Shown: positions 1-12,840, counted from the stretch's first letter. The stretch: 64,000 nucleotides of DNA from Diphasiastrum complanatum (GCA_029204225.1 CM055095.1:11505506-11569505); one strand, 5' to 3'. The notes: generated by a model not told the origin, from the sequence alone. Made by a program: numbers and translations.

Positions 1-840
1 GATGAGCAGAATAAAAATTACTTTATCTACTATGCTGGTAGATAGTTAGCAGCATCTGAGAAGAATTATTCGGCTAGCATGATTTATTCTATTAAAAAGT
101 TTAGGCATTATCTTTTAGGTTATCCTTTTATTTTCCATGTAGATCATTACGCACTTAAGCACTTAGTGAATAAGCCCGATCTTTCAGGTAGAATCGCAAG
201 ATGGGTTTTTGTTGTTAGATGAATTTGACTAGCAGGTAGAATTAAGAAGAGGTAAGGATCACCATAATGCTGATTACATCTCACATATTCACACCAAAAA
301 TCAACTATAACCGATCTCAGACGAATTTTCGGATGAGTGCATAACGCGCATCCAAGCAGAATCGTCCATTTATATGGATATCATTAATTTTCTACAAGAT
401 CAGATTTATCCCAATGATTTTAATAAACAGCAAAAAACAGTTTTTCTTGCAAAAGTAGGACCATATACTATTATAGACAAGGTTTTATATAAATTAGGAC
501 CAGACGATAATCTTTGTGATTGTCTAGAACCCACCGAAGTCACCACTATAATCTGCGCGTTACATGAAGAAGATTCAGGGGGACATTATGCTCTTAAAAG
601 TGCCGCTAGAAAAATTTTGAACACCAGGTATTGGTGGTCTATTGTTTATAGAAATGTTAAATCTTTTATCCAAAAATGTGATGCATGCCAAAAGGTGGGA
701 AAACCTAGCTTCACAACTCATTGGCCACTTACACCCATTATTTCCTTAGAACCTTTTGAGAAATAATAAATAGATTTTGTAGGACCAATCAAACCAACCA
801 CTCATAGAACTTGAAGACGTTAGATACTTGTTGCAACGGT
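1..840 (+). pseudogene. Ty3/gypsy pol fragment: RNase H end and integrase zinc finger
   Basis: Frame 1 from base 1 reads as the RNase H region of a gypsy polyprotein (YYAGR then a stop, KKFRHYLLGYPFIFHVDH, LVNKPDLSGRIARW). A short stretch is missing between SEKNYS and MIYSIKK, and further stops follow. An open frame at 374-766 holds the integrase HHCC zinc-binding domain: His64 and His71, then Cys102 and Cys105 (KCDACQK). After a stop, IDFVGPIKPTT marks the start of the integrase catalytic core, which then fades out near 840. In an intact element this region degrades the RNA template and integrates the cDNA. Here it is a truncated, stop-interrupted remnant. The window edge cuts its 5' side. 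Confidence 0.85.
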
Positions 841-1601
841 TTCAGAACATTATCACTCAACCCATTTCCGCAATCAAACCATTGAAATTTTTTCATTACC
901 CACAGGCAAACCACACCGTACAATTCCAAAGCCAATGGACTTACTGTGAAAAATACAACAAAATAAACCCATTTGATCCTAGAAATGATGAAGAAAGCAC
1001 TACTTAGATCCACACAAGATTTAGAAGCTAGATTACTAATCAATGCATTGATTCCTAGCTTATCTTGGATTGGACTCCATGAATTAGCTCCAAATTTCTT
1101 CACATGTGTAAATGTACAACCTGCTGCTACCTGTGTATTGTACCTAGAATTCCAAACTCATTGAATGATCATAAAAAGTCATATGCTAATAGCATTCATC
1201 AATCAAATCATAGACTCAAACTAGTCAAGGAAATCTCGATTTTGCTCATCATTGGATGGAAATCCCATCACATATTTATACATGTAGAGCTCTAATTTGA
1301 GCATATTAGGGCTTCTATATATTCATCACAACCTAACCCTAACATCTAGGCTGAAGATCCACTTGATCCACCCTATTTAGGGTCAATACCTCAAGATCCA
1401 AAAACAATGAAAATTTTGCTATTTTAAGCTCCTATTTTTTCGCTACCATATCTATGCACTCTTTGGCCACATTCCAAAGGTATCATTCCAAAGCTAGGTT
1501 AATGATTTGACTTAGAATAATGTATCCTATACTTTTGGCATGTGTGACATCTCCCAACATGGCCTCAAAGTCATTTACAAGTGGAATTTATGCAAACACA
1601 A
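841..1601. other. No recognisable gene
   Basis: The short open frames here have no recognisable motifs, and I see no clear repeat structure. It may be decayed transposon sequence, since it lies between a gypsy and a copia fragment. Confidence 0.5.
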
Positions 1602-1829
1602 CTAGTTTGAAGATAACATAGACTTGCTTATCAACCCTAGGGTTGATCTCAACTTCACAAATGCAGATTTTTGAAGGATATCAGCAACACATTCGCCACT
1701 TGCCACATGCTCCAAAGATATCTCCTTAGATTGCACCTTTTCTCTCACAAAATGATGAGAGATCTCGATATCCTTTGACCTTGCATGGAAGATTGGATTG
1801 GTTGCAAGGTGTTGGGATGAAATTGTCAC
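1602..1829 (-). pseudogene. Ty1/copia RNase H C-terminal fragment
   Basis: The minus-strand frame contains HLATNPIFHARSKDIEISHH, then FVREKV and a VADILQK segment. This is the typical end of copia RNase H (NPxFHxRxKHIEIxxHFIRE ... QxADIFTK). No upstream reverse transcriptase is attached and I see no LTR beside it, so it is an orphan fragment. The conserved HARSK motif makes the assignment firm despite the short length (75 residues). Confidence 0.8.
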
Positions 1830-2225
1830 AACTAGAAAACTTTGTGTTTATCCACGCAGAGTATTCACGCGAGACCCGACACTTAGTCGATTTTCCAAAA
1901 TTTTGTTTGTGTGGAACATCCACGCGTGGATTATTCATTCCAAAAAAAATTTGAACACGCCTCCAACGAGTCCACCGGTGTTTTTCCAGACACGGCGCCG
2001 AAAAATTTATGCGCGTTGATTATCCACGCAAAATTGAATTTTGAAAATTCCAGCAACTATTTGGGAGGGAAGGTTGGCGACGCTGGAAAGCAGTATTTGC
2101 GTGGATAATTCACGTGTGGATTATCCACACAAATTTCAGATTGTTGGACTGGATCAGGAGTTAAAGATATCCATGCGTGGATATCTTCTACATGGATTAT
2201 CCATGCAATTTTTTTTTTTTGCATG
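1830..2225. repeat. Cluster of short cacgcgtgg-type palindromic motifs
   Basis: Variants of a short motif recur many times in about 400 bases: ccacgcgtggattat, cacgcgagac, ccacgcaaaat, cacgtgtggattatcc, catgcgtggatatc. Many are self-complementary around acgcgt or catgcg. There is no coding signal. The pattern recalls the ccacgcatgg cluster near 28.5-28.9 kb, but the flanking bases differ. Confidence 0.5.
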
Positions 2226-2420
2226 TTGATAATGACATGAAATTAGTAAATAAATATATTTCTAAAGTGAATTATATTATGATGAGGTTATATTTTTTTT
2301 TTTCTAAAGTGAATTATATTATGATGAGGTTTTTTCTTTTTTCTTTTTGCATGTTGATAATGAAATGGAATTAGTTAAATAAATATTTTTCTAAAGTGAA
2401 TTATATCATGATGTTCCTAG
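2226..2420. repeat. Imperfect tandem duplication, AT-rich
   Basis: The block ctaaagtgaattatatta followed by tgatgagg occurs twice, with a third degenerate copy ending tatcatgatg. A longer unit beginning tttgcatgttgataatga and including attagttaaataaat is also repeated around it. Poly-T runs separate the copies, so this may be a slippage-expanded segment. Confidence 0.65.
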
Positions 2421-2910
2421 ATGACAGTTGACTCGAGCTACCAAGAGAGTAATTATGCATGATCTAAGGCTTTGATAGCTAGGGGTTTAGGGTCTACCCT
2501 AATGGCACTCTACCTAATTTACCCTAATGGCACTCTACCGAGATCATTTGATATGGATTGAGAGCCCATTTTATACATACTTTGAGAGATTATCAAGAGA
2601 TGGTGATTTTGGCAAGTTTGCTCGTTAATGAGGAATTGATGAATGATGAATGTGATATTTTTTGTGTCTAATGAATAGATCTGAATCTGAACAAAGTATT
2701 ATATTTTCCACGTGTGTGACAGGATGTGAAAATCAATTAATTCTAGTTTTATTGTGGTGCTCAAAAGCTCTTGCCAATTAGATGCAAAATAGGTTGAATT
2801 GTGTGCTAGTTTTCTATCTATTAGATATAAGTGAAATCTTTGATGCTTTTTCATTGTTTTAGTATCCAAATGAGGTTCATAACCTCTGATTTGAACATGG
2901 TGTTAGAGCC
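2421..2910 (+). mobile_element. Possible 3' end of a decayed LTR followed by a primer-binding-like site
   Basis: At 2898-2910 the sequence tggtgttagagcc differs by two bases from the initiator-Met tRNA primer site tggtatcagagcc used by the other elements here. It directly follows gaaca, a plausible LTR end. A copia reverse-transcriptase fragment lies downstream on the same strand. No LTR start or partner LTR was found. Confidence 0.35.
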
Positions 2911-3143
2911 CAAATGCAACCATCAAGGATCAAATACAAGGAAGAGAGAAGCAATCACAAGTTCATGATTGTTTAATTTTTATTGCCCTTATTACTACCT
3001 AAAGATTGATGATGTTCATTCAAGTGTGAATGAAACTGTAGAAACAAAAGAGTGATTTGATGTAATGAAAATTGAGTATATGATGCATTGTTTGAAATAC
3101 TTGTAAAATTATTGATCATCCATCAAAGATATAAAATGTTATT

Positions 3144-3280
3144 GTTTGCAAATGGGAATTTAAGATCAAGCTTAATCAAGATGGTAGTGTGAACAATTAT
3201 AAAACAAGACTAGTTGCCAAGGGATATGCTCAATTCAAGGGGATTGACTATGATGAAACACTTAATTTTGTCATAGTTTG
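3144..3280 (+). pseudogene. Ty1/copia reverse transcriptase N-terminal fragment
   Basis: The plus frame reads VCKWEFKIKLNQDGSV, then TRLVAKGYAQFKGIDYDET. This is the conserved start of copia reverse transcriptase (K-ARLVAKGYxQxxGIDYxETF). The frame ends soon after and no YVDD motif follows. It is an internally deleted remnant, possibly of the element with the primer-like site at 2898. Confidence 0.8.
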
Positions 3281-3485
3281 TGGTGGTGATTTCATTAACT
3301 CACGTGCTTTTAGTGATTTACTGCCTTTGCAACATTTGTTAAAAAATGAGAATTTTCTTGGAACATAAAGCCGTACATCTATCTTCACTAACCTTGTCTC
3401 CAAAAAAATGCGATTGAAGTCAAAATGTGTTTATTCTTTTGACTTACTTGACCATAAATGAGATTCTATTGCAATAATCAATTTT

Positions 3486-4206
3486 TATTCAGAATTACAA
3501 GAATCAATTTCATCAGCGACAACATCTTGCAATTCATCTCCTCTTAGATGATTTTCATCATCACTCTCACTTTCAAAAATTATTTCATCATCTTGACTAT
3601 TAGAATTTCTATTCTGATCATCTATGGAAGTGGGTGCTTCAAGTATGGTTTGACAATTTACTAGATCTGAATGTAGAATTTTTTCTCATTGGAAGAATGC
3701 CAACCTATGGACCTTTTCCATCCCTTGAGGTTTTTCACTAGTTACCTCTTCGGCTTCCTCATCACGCCACAATAGTGGAGCAGATGGATGTAGTTGGTGC
3801 AAAATTTCAGTAACATAAAAGAGAGATTCATGTACTAACCATCCCTCTAGCATGCTACCTTCAGGCCTTGCCTTTTGACACACAAAATATTTTAAGACTT
3901 TCACGTATCTTTCCATAAAGAACATCGACCTAAAAAGTCACAAATGGTTAAAAATAAGTGTTTTATTTAATGAGTTCATATATCAATTGATTTAGTTTAA
4001 ATACACATGCAAAATAAAAATTATGCACTTATACCTAGTGTGCACTGGACCAGCAATAGAAACTTCTTCAACCAAGTGCACCAGTAAATGCACTTGTGAG
4101 TCCATGATGGAAGTCGAAAAATATCTCTCAACATGCACACAATCTCCACCATATCCTCATGTCTCTTGCAAAGATCCATCTCACGGATTTCTTTTGAACA
4201 CATCAA
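3486..4206 (-). pseudogene. DUF4218 end and acidic C-terminus of the CACTA transposase
   Basis: Segments CSKEIREMDLCKRHED, HLLVHLVEEVSIAGPVH and FMERYVKVLKYFV then ARPEGSMLEGWLVHES follow the DUF4218 pattern (PFERYLKxLKxYVRNRARPEGSIAEGY). Downstream, an acidic stretch rich in Asp, Glu and Ser ends in CNSE and a stop near 3486. The frames shift between segments, so the region is not translatable as one protein. Confidence 0.75.
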
Positions 4207-4234
4207 TCTGCAACATATTCAATCCATTTTATGT

Positions 4235-5259
4235 CTATTTGAATTTCCAATCGATAAATACTAAATAAAAAAATGTACATGTAAATACCTTGACAATGAT
4301 TGATAGTTTGTATATGGTCTCACAAATATCTTTTGACAAGCACCCACGAATTGACAATGGATAGATGAATTGAATCATCTTTAGCCAATCATGAGATTTG
4401 AGACCTTGCAACTTTCCATCCACTGTGAATGATGACCGTAGAGAATGGGCAAAACCAGTTGGTGTTCTAATGTCAATGGAGTGCACATGGTTAAGCTCCT
4501 CCTTAGTGAATGTCCAAGGTACTTTTGGAGCATGATCTTTACCATTATCCAATATTCTTTTTTGGTGTTTGATTTTTTTAGATCGTGTCTTGCAGCAATG
4601 GTATCTTTTTCACCAATCAAGTATTCCTAAATAGATTCACCCACATTTTTAAATATGTGCATGGGATCAAGTAGGTGATTGATCAAAAGGTTATTTCAGT
4701 ATTCCAAATGATGAAATACAGATAATCTTTTCACACCATCGATTGGTTTTGTTTGAGATTCCTCCCATAGTTTTCGCCAATCTTGCACAGACATCATCAT
4801 TTGAAGCATCTCTCTCTCAACTCTTCCTCCAAACCCACTTCTATGAGTGTCTCTGAATGGATGGCCTTCATGCAAGTATTTACGATGATTTTCATAAACC
4901 ACTTTTTTGAGACTATAAGAGTATCTTCCCACAAAATTTGGCCAACACAAAAAACAAGCATTTTTTCCAACCATTTGAAAGTCTACCCAACAAATGGATA
5001 CTATTAATCACTATTAAAAAAAGTATATGTCAAAGAATAATTATAGCCATTGTAGTGTATCATGTAAATGTCAAGAATTACTAGTTGTATGTAATTGTAA
5101 ACAAACTCCTATGTACACAAGATAGACATTGTTTGAATGATTACCTGAGCATTCACCTAATCCTAGATAGTCATGCATTGTCCACATTACAATGGCATGT
5201 AGTGTAAACTCCCTCTCATGTAAGGGGCTCATGTAAGGGGCACAAAATGTCATATGCAT
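4235..5259 (-). pseudogene. TNP2 core end and DUF4218 start
   Basis: From right to left, the frame at 5259-5071 has EFTLHAIVMWTMHDYLGLGE. The frame at 4974-4696 has NHRKYLHEGHPFR, matching the GHRRFLxxxHPYR step of TNP2. The frame at 4552-4235 reads GLKSHDWLKMIQFIYPLSIR, matching the DUF4218 start (GLKSHDCHVLMQ-LLP-AIR). The frames are offset from one another, as expected for introns or frameshifts in a decayed transposase. Confidence 0.75.
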
Positions 5260-5269
5260 TTATCCCCTT

Positions 5270-5539
5270 TCACAAATCTTCAAACCCGTCAATAAGCGGC
5301 TCAAGATACACATCCATGTTTTTAACCTTGCGTTGGCCAAGAATTAGAAGTGTCAACATAATGTGTCCCTTTTTTATACTCAACCAAGGAGGAATATTAT
5401 AATTTACCAAGCAAACAGGCCAAATGGACCACATAGTTGCTCGTCCACCAAAGGGGTTCACACCATCTGTTGCAAGACCAAATCTCACATTTCTTGACTC
5501 ATTGGCAAAGCTTGGATACTTTTGTTGATGTGTTTCCAT
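5270..5539 (-). pseudogene. TNP2 catalytic-core segment (Transposase_21-like)
   Basis: The frame contains NVRFGLATDGVNPFGG, MWSIWPVCLVNYNIPPWL, and MDVYLEPLIDGFEDL. This is the most conserved part of TNP2 transposases (RNVRLGLASDGFNPF ... WPVxLxxYNLPPW ... DIDVYLxPLIxEL). The aspartate in LATDG is kept. The preceding frame at 5919-5644 holds LPEGNVMPET and HACPKDCILY followed by a CPNC pair, the cysteine-rich segment that normally precedes this core. Confidence 0.85.
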
Positions 5540-5841
5540 GCAGGTGAATCTGAAGGTACCCTCATCATCCCATCCGAAGAGGTATGGTGTGCATGCCAGT
5601 CCATAAGTTGTGCAAGAGATTTACAACAAAATAAATATTTCAATCATGGAATTATTGGAAAATGTCGTAAAACTTTGCACGGAATGGTTTCCCCTTGCCA
5701 ATCATCTCTATATCGAGGAATATCACAATTGGGACATTTCTTAAGTGATTTGTACCTTCCTCGATATAAAATACAATCTTTTGGACATGCATGATATTGC
5801 TTGTAGTCCATCCCGATATTAGACAACATCTTTCGTGCCTC

Positions 5842-7011
5842 ATCTCTTGTCTCAGGCATGACATTCCCTTCTGGGAGAATTTTGTTTTTCAATAGTCTGT
5901 ACATGACAAAAGAAGTCATTGTAAAAAAATTATCACTGGATGTCCAAATTGTAAATTTTTTTTCAAAGCAAAAATGACAAGTAGATGGAAAAAAATTTAC
6001 TGAAATAATGATGTGAGGCTTTGGTCACTCCATTATATTTGGCTTGAGATTTAATAGAAGTAGAGAAGTCGTCAAACGAGATGTCTTTGTTCCAGGGATA
6101 CAATGCGGTCTTTGATTCTTCTCGCAATTTCTTTTCTTCTTTAGACAAAGTGCCTCCTCATCTTGTTCATTGTGTCTAGCTGCACTATTGTTCTTGTACA
6201 TATCATCCATGACTTTCTAGACTCCCGTGACAAGGTAACATGCAAGCACACATTCATGCAAACCAACATGAATACGTAAAATACATGACCAGGCTTGCGC
6301 AAACTGTGGTATCCTGTCGTAACAGCACCTGTCACCTGTAGATCTGCTGCTACACCACTGGTCTCCAAATCAGGTCCTCAACCCATGGCCAACACCTGTC
6401 ACCAAGATGCCCTCACATCCAAGCATATACATCTATCCAATAGGTCCTGAAAGCTGATTCCCATTCATTTCCCATGCTCCAAGCACAAGAGGCTACCAAG
6501 GACTCAATGAATGAATGTATGCAAAACTCACCATAGGCTATACTTGAGTAGCTCGCCCATCTCCCAGAGATACTGATGATGATCTACATGTCGTACATCC
6601 CATATAGGCTCAACTTCCCATGCTTGACGCTCTTGTCTCAGGCATGACATTCCCTTTTGGGAAAATTTTGTTTTTCAATATTCTGTACATGACAAAAGAA
6701 GTCATTGCAAAAAAATTATCACTGGATGTCCAAATTGTGAAAAAAATTTCAAAGCAAAAATGACAAGTAGATGAAAAAATTTTTACTCAAATAATGATGT
6801 GAGGCTTTGGTCACTCCATCTATATTTGGCTTGAGATTTAAAAGAAGTAGAGAAGTCATCAAACGAGATGTCTTTGCTCCAGGGATACAATGCGGTCTTT
6901 GATTCTTCTCGCAATTTTTTTTCTTCTTTAGACAAAAAGCCTCCTCATCTTGCTCATTGTGTATAGCTGCACTATTGTTCTTGTACATATCATCCAACAT
7001 GTCTTTCATGA
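5842..7011. repeat. Direct duplication of about 370 bp inside the CACTA element
   Basis: The block from cttgtctcaggcatgacatt through catatcatcca at 5846-6211 recurs at 6632-7000 with a few per cent difference. Both copies carry the same piece of the transposase N-terminal coding region. The stretch between them, about 6212-6631, is not CACTA sequence but matches the LTR element further right. Confidence 0.85.
6212..6631. mobile_element. Fragment of the 7.7-13.1 kb LTR element
   Basis: This stretch shares long near-identical runs with about 8747-9160, for example tacaccactggtctccaaat, catctcccagagatactgat and gctcaacttcccatgcttga. It is a 420-bp internal piece with no LTR, placed exactly between the two duplicated CACTA blocks. 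That argues for capture during repair or duplication rather than normal retrotransposition. Confidence 0.8.
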
Positions 7012-7201
7012 CTTCAAATTCATCATTCATTTGAAGCTCATTTTCATCGTTAGAACTTGTTTGCGAAAAAGTAGATCTAAATGAGCTAGATTCAGATGCA
7101 TTAGTCTCTTGATTAATGCGTTCATCAATTTCCATAATCTCTTTTAAGCCTTGACGTAGACGACGAGGTAATTGCTTTATATGAGGACCATGGTCTTGCA
7201 T
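6749..7201 (-). pseudogene. CACTA transposase N-terminal region
   Basis: A 150-residue minus-strand frame holds a basic start (LPRRLRQGLKE), an acidic Ser/Asn-rich stretch, and the segment HCIPGAKTSRLMTSLLLLNL then GVTKASHHY. This fits the TNP2 region usually read as PLYPGCKxFSKLSFxLKL with a later NGWSxKSF. It lies upstream of the catalytic core. A second copy of its 3' part is present at 5850-6211, so one copy is a duplication. Confidence 0.65.
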
Positions 7202-7741
7202 TCGTCGTCTACGTTGACCATTACGAGGATTATTGTCTCCAACCCTAAATGAGGATAAAGAATCCTATATACCAAAATAACAAGAAGTAGGTTGAAACAA
7301 TGCTTGATAAACATTTCCTCCCAATACTTGATAGATCTAAATGTTGCATATGAATATAAATTACCTCTTTGTTAAAAAAGTATGTATCTATTAGACCATT
7401 TTTCTTTTCAACTTGTTAACATTCAATGAACTTAAAGAATTGCACGCTTCTACATATTTACATATTTATGAATTTCACATTCATTAGCTTTCACTTATTA
7501 TCTTATGTAAATATCTAGGCAAATGACGAATAATGTTTCTAACATCTCTTAATTAGTAATGTGAATCGGACGTGCTCGCTTGATTGCTTAGTCTATCTAG
7601 GTATTCGTGGTATGCTTTAATCTGAAGACTTGCTTCCGCAGTCAATCTTACCAATTGAGGACAAGGTGTAGACATTGTCGGAGCTGGTTCTTGTTGTACA
7701 TTTGGCCTTTTTGGGCTTGAATTCCCTAGATTTGGCCTTTT

Positions 7742-7950
7742 AGTTATAATTTTGATACAATCTAGTGTAGTATGTAGATCACATCACACAATCACCATAG
7801 CCACTCCTCTCAAGCTCTCAAAGATGGCAAAACAAAAGTTATTGATTACAAAGAGAAAACTATACATATAGTAAAAGCCTTAACATGCATGGGCTCAACA
7901 AGTGTCAACACACTGAAATATAGACACCTGTCTAACTAATAGGCCCAACA
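7742..7950 (-). repeat. 3' LTR of the LARD-like element
   Basis: It matches 12854-13062 over its length with scattered differences, sharing for example tagtgtagtatgtagatcac and cacacaatcaccatagccac. The shared sequence may extend a few bases to catggg. On the minus strand it begins tgttgggcc and ends aact. Confidence 0.8.
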
Positions 7951-10900
7951 TGGGCTAAAAGACTTACAAACTCAGAACATGCCTCTGAGTGTAGCAAGTG
8001 CCATAAAAAATATACTGTACAAGCTAATTTCTCTATGTGTGGCTACTCAGCTAACCCAAGTAGCTGGCTATGGGACAAGTGCCCTACTGATAAGTCAATG
8101 ATGGGTCACGTCCCAACCACAACCAAATACAGTAAATCTAATTAACTGTACACTTATTACAATATCACATTTGAAGCTTATACAACTGAATCAGACTGAA
8201 CCTAATTTTCAACTCTCTCCCTTAAGCTCAAATGTGATAGGAGTAGAGAAATACAAACTATAGCAATGTCTGGAGTCTCCAAAAGATGTTATGCATATCC
8301 ATGCTACCCTGTACTTTACTCACACTCAAGCACACCAACAAACCACCAGGTTTGACTCACAAAGTATCATGCAAAGACAATGCTCATACAGGGAGTTTAC
8401 CATACTCTCGACCAACTGACTCGTCCCCAATCGACTTGAACACAAGTGGACCACATAAGTGACATGGATCAAACTAAGGAAATCTCGCTGCCACCATGAG
8501 ACTTACATCCTCCATCTAACTAGGCTGACATGCTATTAGACACTTACAAGCACAAACTTGTAAAGCTGACATAAATGAGTGACTAAGGCTCAACCTGAGG
8601 AAATCTTACTGCCACCATAAGATTGTACCCTCACCAGATAGATAGCTAGTAGACATAGTGACAAGTCAATGAGCATAAAATGACTACTTTGTTTCATACA
8701 TAACAAATGCAGAACCACATACAACTCCGACTCAGATCTAGACCCTCATGACAAGGCAAAATGCAAGTCCACACACACTCATGCAAACCAACATGTATGA
8801 TAAAGCATCAAATACATGACCAAAGACTGCCCATGAGTGGTATCCTGTCGTACCAACACATGTGCCACCTATAGATCCACTGCTACACCACTGGTCTCCA
8901 AATCAGGTCTCCAACCATGGCCCACACCTGTAACAAGATGCTTGCATGTCCAAGCATATCCAACTGTCCAATAAGTCCTGAAAGCTGATCCCCATCCATT
9001 GCCCATGCTCCAAGCACAAGAGTCTACCAAGGACTCAACCAAAGAATTTACACAAATCTCACCATAGGCTATACCTGAGTAGCTTGCCCATCTCCCAGAG
9101 ATACTGATAATAGTCTGCCTCTCCTACATCCTATGTAGGCTCAACTTCCCATGCTTGACCTTGCCAACTCTGATTTAACCAATTATATAGGCCTCCCACC
9201 AAGGAGCCTATCTCCCCAACACATCCATCATAGCGTCCAAGCCAAAGCAAATGCAAACTAGATCCAGTATCGTGATGAACAACTCGCCCACGATCCATAA
9301 CCTATATGGTAGAATAGCTCCATAACCATATATCCATTATTCGTTGATAGCTCCCCAAGAATCTGTCCACCTGTAGTGCAACTAGACTCCAATTGGATAT
9401 AACCAGAAGCTGCATCCTGATTACCAAATAATGATGGGTAGAAACAACATGTGATTCCAACCTGGGGATCACTGTGCATATAACCATGTAGCTCACCTGA
9501 TCGCTCGCCAAAGTATCAGCTGTCACTCCCTGAGCAACCACCTCCATCCCTGCTGGCTCACAACTATGGGCATGCTGGATCCACATCACCCCATAATGCA
9601 CTCCATGCCCTCACGATATGTACCACCCCAAGTAAACTGCATGCCACCTACCATCTAAGTAGGCTTGGCCTGTCCCTAGGTCACCACACATGATGCACCA
9701 GCCGAAGAACATCGTCCCTACATCCAAATGACATGTCATACCTGAGAAACTGTAGCATCTCCTTGAGTGCCACCCCAATGGACTTGTCAATGACATACCA
9801 TGCCCACCTGATGTCTGTGATCCTGGTCACCATCCTGCTAGACAAGCCGAACTCCAAAGCATCACTTGCTCCACCTGGCTCCTAGCATATGCTCGATCTC
9901 CTTGGCTATGTGTCGCCCGACACCATGCCAACGCAAGCTCATCCTAGAGGCACTGCTGATGGGATTCTGAGACCACTGTGTCCCTGATCGTACTGAGATA
10001 TATGGCTCTGAGTGACTTCCTCCAGGCTTACCTGTGATCTCACCACCTGAGAATCTACACCATGGAAATTCCAACACCTGTGCCAAGCCTAGACTCTTGC
10101 AAATACAACCAAATGCATGAAAGCTATAGATAGCTTATCCATGCCCATGATGGCATCGATGCCAATGCCAATGACCGGCCCCCTGCTGTAATGTCAACTT
10201 GTACTCTCAAATGAGCACACCATGAAGTTTCACGATCAGTGTCCCCTACAGTAGATCGCTAACAAAACACTCACCACAATGTTTGCCCTCCGATCACACC
10301 CCGTGCGATCTCCATTAGCTATCCAACCTTGAGCTGGCTCCCAAAGCTTCATGCTTTGCCCATTTGCATTTGCAACTTTCTGATTCCATCATGAATCCCA
10401 CCTGTAAGTCCTGCCCATCAAATGACTCAAGTCCAATCTAAAATAGCTGCCCCCTGATGATTATCCCATGTCATCTTGTAGTGCTATCCCTATCAAGTAT
10501 CCCAATGTCATCCCTGATCACAAAGATTTGAGCATCTACCCTGTAGTGCCCACCTGTATTCTCCCAATCTAGCTTCAAGCTACTCCTATGAATGGTTCCA
10601 ATCCACTCCCTGAGAATACACTAAGATGTGAACTCCAAAGCCACCATCAAGTCACTCACATGATTGTGCATGCCAATATCCCTCCAAGTGAACCTGTGAG
10701 ATCTTCCATGGCCCAAACAAATGATATGTACCATGTCATCACTGGAATTTGCATCCTTGATGCAATACTGATTTGGCAAATTGACTTGACTTCCCCAAAA
10801 TAGGCAGTTGAAGTGTATCTCTTCGATGACAAACTTGATACACTGCTCCATAGCTAAAATGACTTATCAAAATGACTTACCAACTGCAAAATTGCAAAAT

Positions 10901-12840
10901 CATCACAATCACCACTCGCCGAGAGCATCCAAAGTGTGATTATTGACCCGTTCTTCATCCTCTGCATGTCCCACATGCAACTCTTCCAATGCAAGTCCAT
11001 TATCTTGCCCAGTGGCTTGCAATTGGCACCACCTCGTACTTCCATCTCCCGTGATCGCCAATATGTGTGTACCTCCAAGCTAGCCCATATTTCCCTCCGA
11101 ATGAGAAATTTCCAAGCTACAGATACATGTGTCAGTGCAGCTATCACTTGACTCGACAATAACATCGTCGATCATGCCTGTGAGAGCGTTTCTCCAAAAT
11201 GCCACCTGACATTGGTCGGTTCTAACCCCAAAAGTTGAATCTGCTAACAAGAGTTTTTCACCTGTAACCGTCATGCCTTTCACCTGTGATTGCTTGCCCT
11301 CTCAAAATTGTCACCAATGATGAGTAGTCACGCGTCCAAACTGCACTTATGTGGCCAATACTAGCTTTCTCCACACAATTCCGCTACCATTTGCTCCCAT
11401 ACTGTATTTACACCTTCCAAACACCTTGTTACCCTGTTAGAAGTAAGTAATAATGATTTTGAAGCGATAATGTCTCATTGTATCATTTGTAGCAGGTTTC
11501 ACTAGCCAAAAATTGCCCTAAATTTGGCCCTACGGTACCCAAATAGCAAATGTAGTCCATCACTAGGTCACCCGCACTCTGCTCGATAAAATGGTAATAC
11601 AAACACCCCATAACAGATTTCTCCCTGCTCTGTGATGTTGTTCTGTCCGCTGGCTCTGAGCAGCCAATTTCAGGGGTCAATTTGGCCCAAGGATGGCCAA
11701 AAAAGGTACCCTCTAGCCAAAGATATCCCTTTCTAAGGGAATTGCTCGCAAAATGAACTAATTCCTCACAAAGAAGATCTTAATGAAAAAATCCCAATTA
11801 TGGACTTTGGGTCCCTTTCAGTATTTCAAAGTGACAGTTTTTACTGAAGTTGAAGGCTTATTTGCCCTTCATTCCTTTAGGGCCCTCTTTTAAGCCCATT
11901 ACATGGCTGATTTCCATCTAATGGCCCATATTTCTCCCATCTTCCACCGTCCATTTGCCATGTCTTCGATCCAATGGTTTGTAGTGGTTTGGTGCGATGA
12001 TCCAAGCTCATCCATCTGCTAGCACCTTGGAGACGCTATACTACCCCTTCGTTTAGGCGCACGCATCCTTCCTCGTGACCCTCCTCCTCCTTCCTTCACG
12101 ACCATCTCTCCCTTGGACATAGCTAGGGTTTTTGGTCATTATGGCAACCCCCAAATAGTCTGATCTAGCTCCTCCACCTGACTATGGCTATCCACAGCCT
12201 CCTACAAGTTTTTTCAAGCTGCTAGGGTGCCCAACTATAGCCATTTACAACTACAAAAAAGTTTGCCTACAGACCAAGATCCAAAGTTTTCCTCATAGAA
12301 ACCCTAGCCACGAGAAGAAGAAGAAGATTCTTGGGCTTTACTCAGACTTCCTCTAAGCTTTCACTTGTGGTTCTCTTCCTCACTAAGGTCGCCCTACCTC
12401 TAGCGGTATTGACTCCAAACAGTCTGATTTCCCAGAAATCCATCAATACCCCACAAAATGGGAAGTTTTTTCAATTTCCTCTATTTTCAAACAAATTTGT
12501 TCTTGTAAATTTCCATGGCTCCCCATCACTACTCTTTGCATTCCCATGCAAGCTCGGGAAACGGCTGTCCACACAGTGAATAATGAAGCCACCATCGATG
12601 ATTTTCTCAAAATCACCAAAACTTCAAGATTTTCCGTGAATTCTCTCCAAAATCCACCTACGACGATCATTCTAATCTTCCCCAAAGCTCCGATTGCAGG
12701 AACTTTGCTGTCTCCTACCATCCAGACTATCAAACAAATGTATGGAGTCCTCTCTCCTGAGACGCTCTGAGTGCTATTTTTCCTGGTGAAAGATGCTATC
12801 TCATAGTTCAACCGGATCATGTATACCTGCATCATCATGA

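Larger units (their letters stand above)
3486..7735 (-). pseudogene. CACTA (En/Spm) TNP2-like transposase, broken
   Basis: Minus-strand frames in family order give a CACTA transposase: an N-terminal exon near 7735-7564, an acidic and Ser-rich N-terminal region (7201-6749), a cysteine-rich region, the TNP2 catalytic core (5539-5270), DUF4218 (about 4552-3686) and an acidic C-terminal tail ending in a stop near 3486. Such enzymes cut and re-insert CACTA elements by binding their termini. Stops, frame changes and a duplicated block interrupt the frames, so no enzyme can be made. I did not find convincing CACTA terminal inverted repeats; the right end may have been lost when the LTR element at 7742 inserted beside it. 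Confidence 0.8.

Noticed and set aside
9258-11680. Several minus- and plus-strand frames of 60-100 residues inside the LARD-like element
   Set aside because: No Gag, Pol or other motif. Frames on both strands overlap, and their composition looks random.
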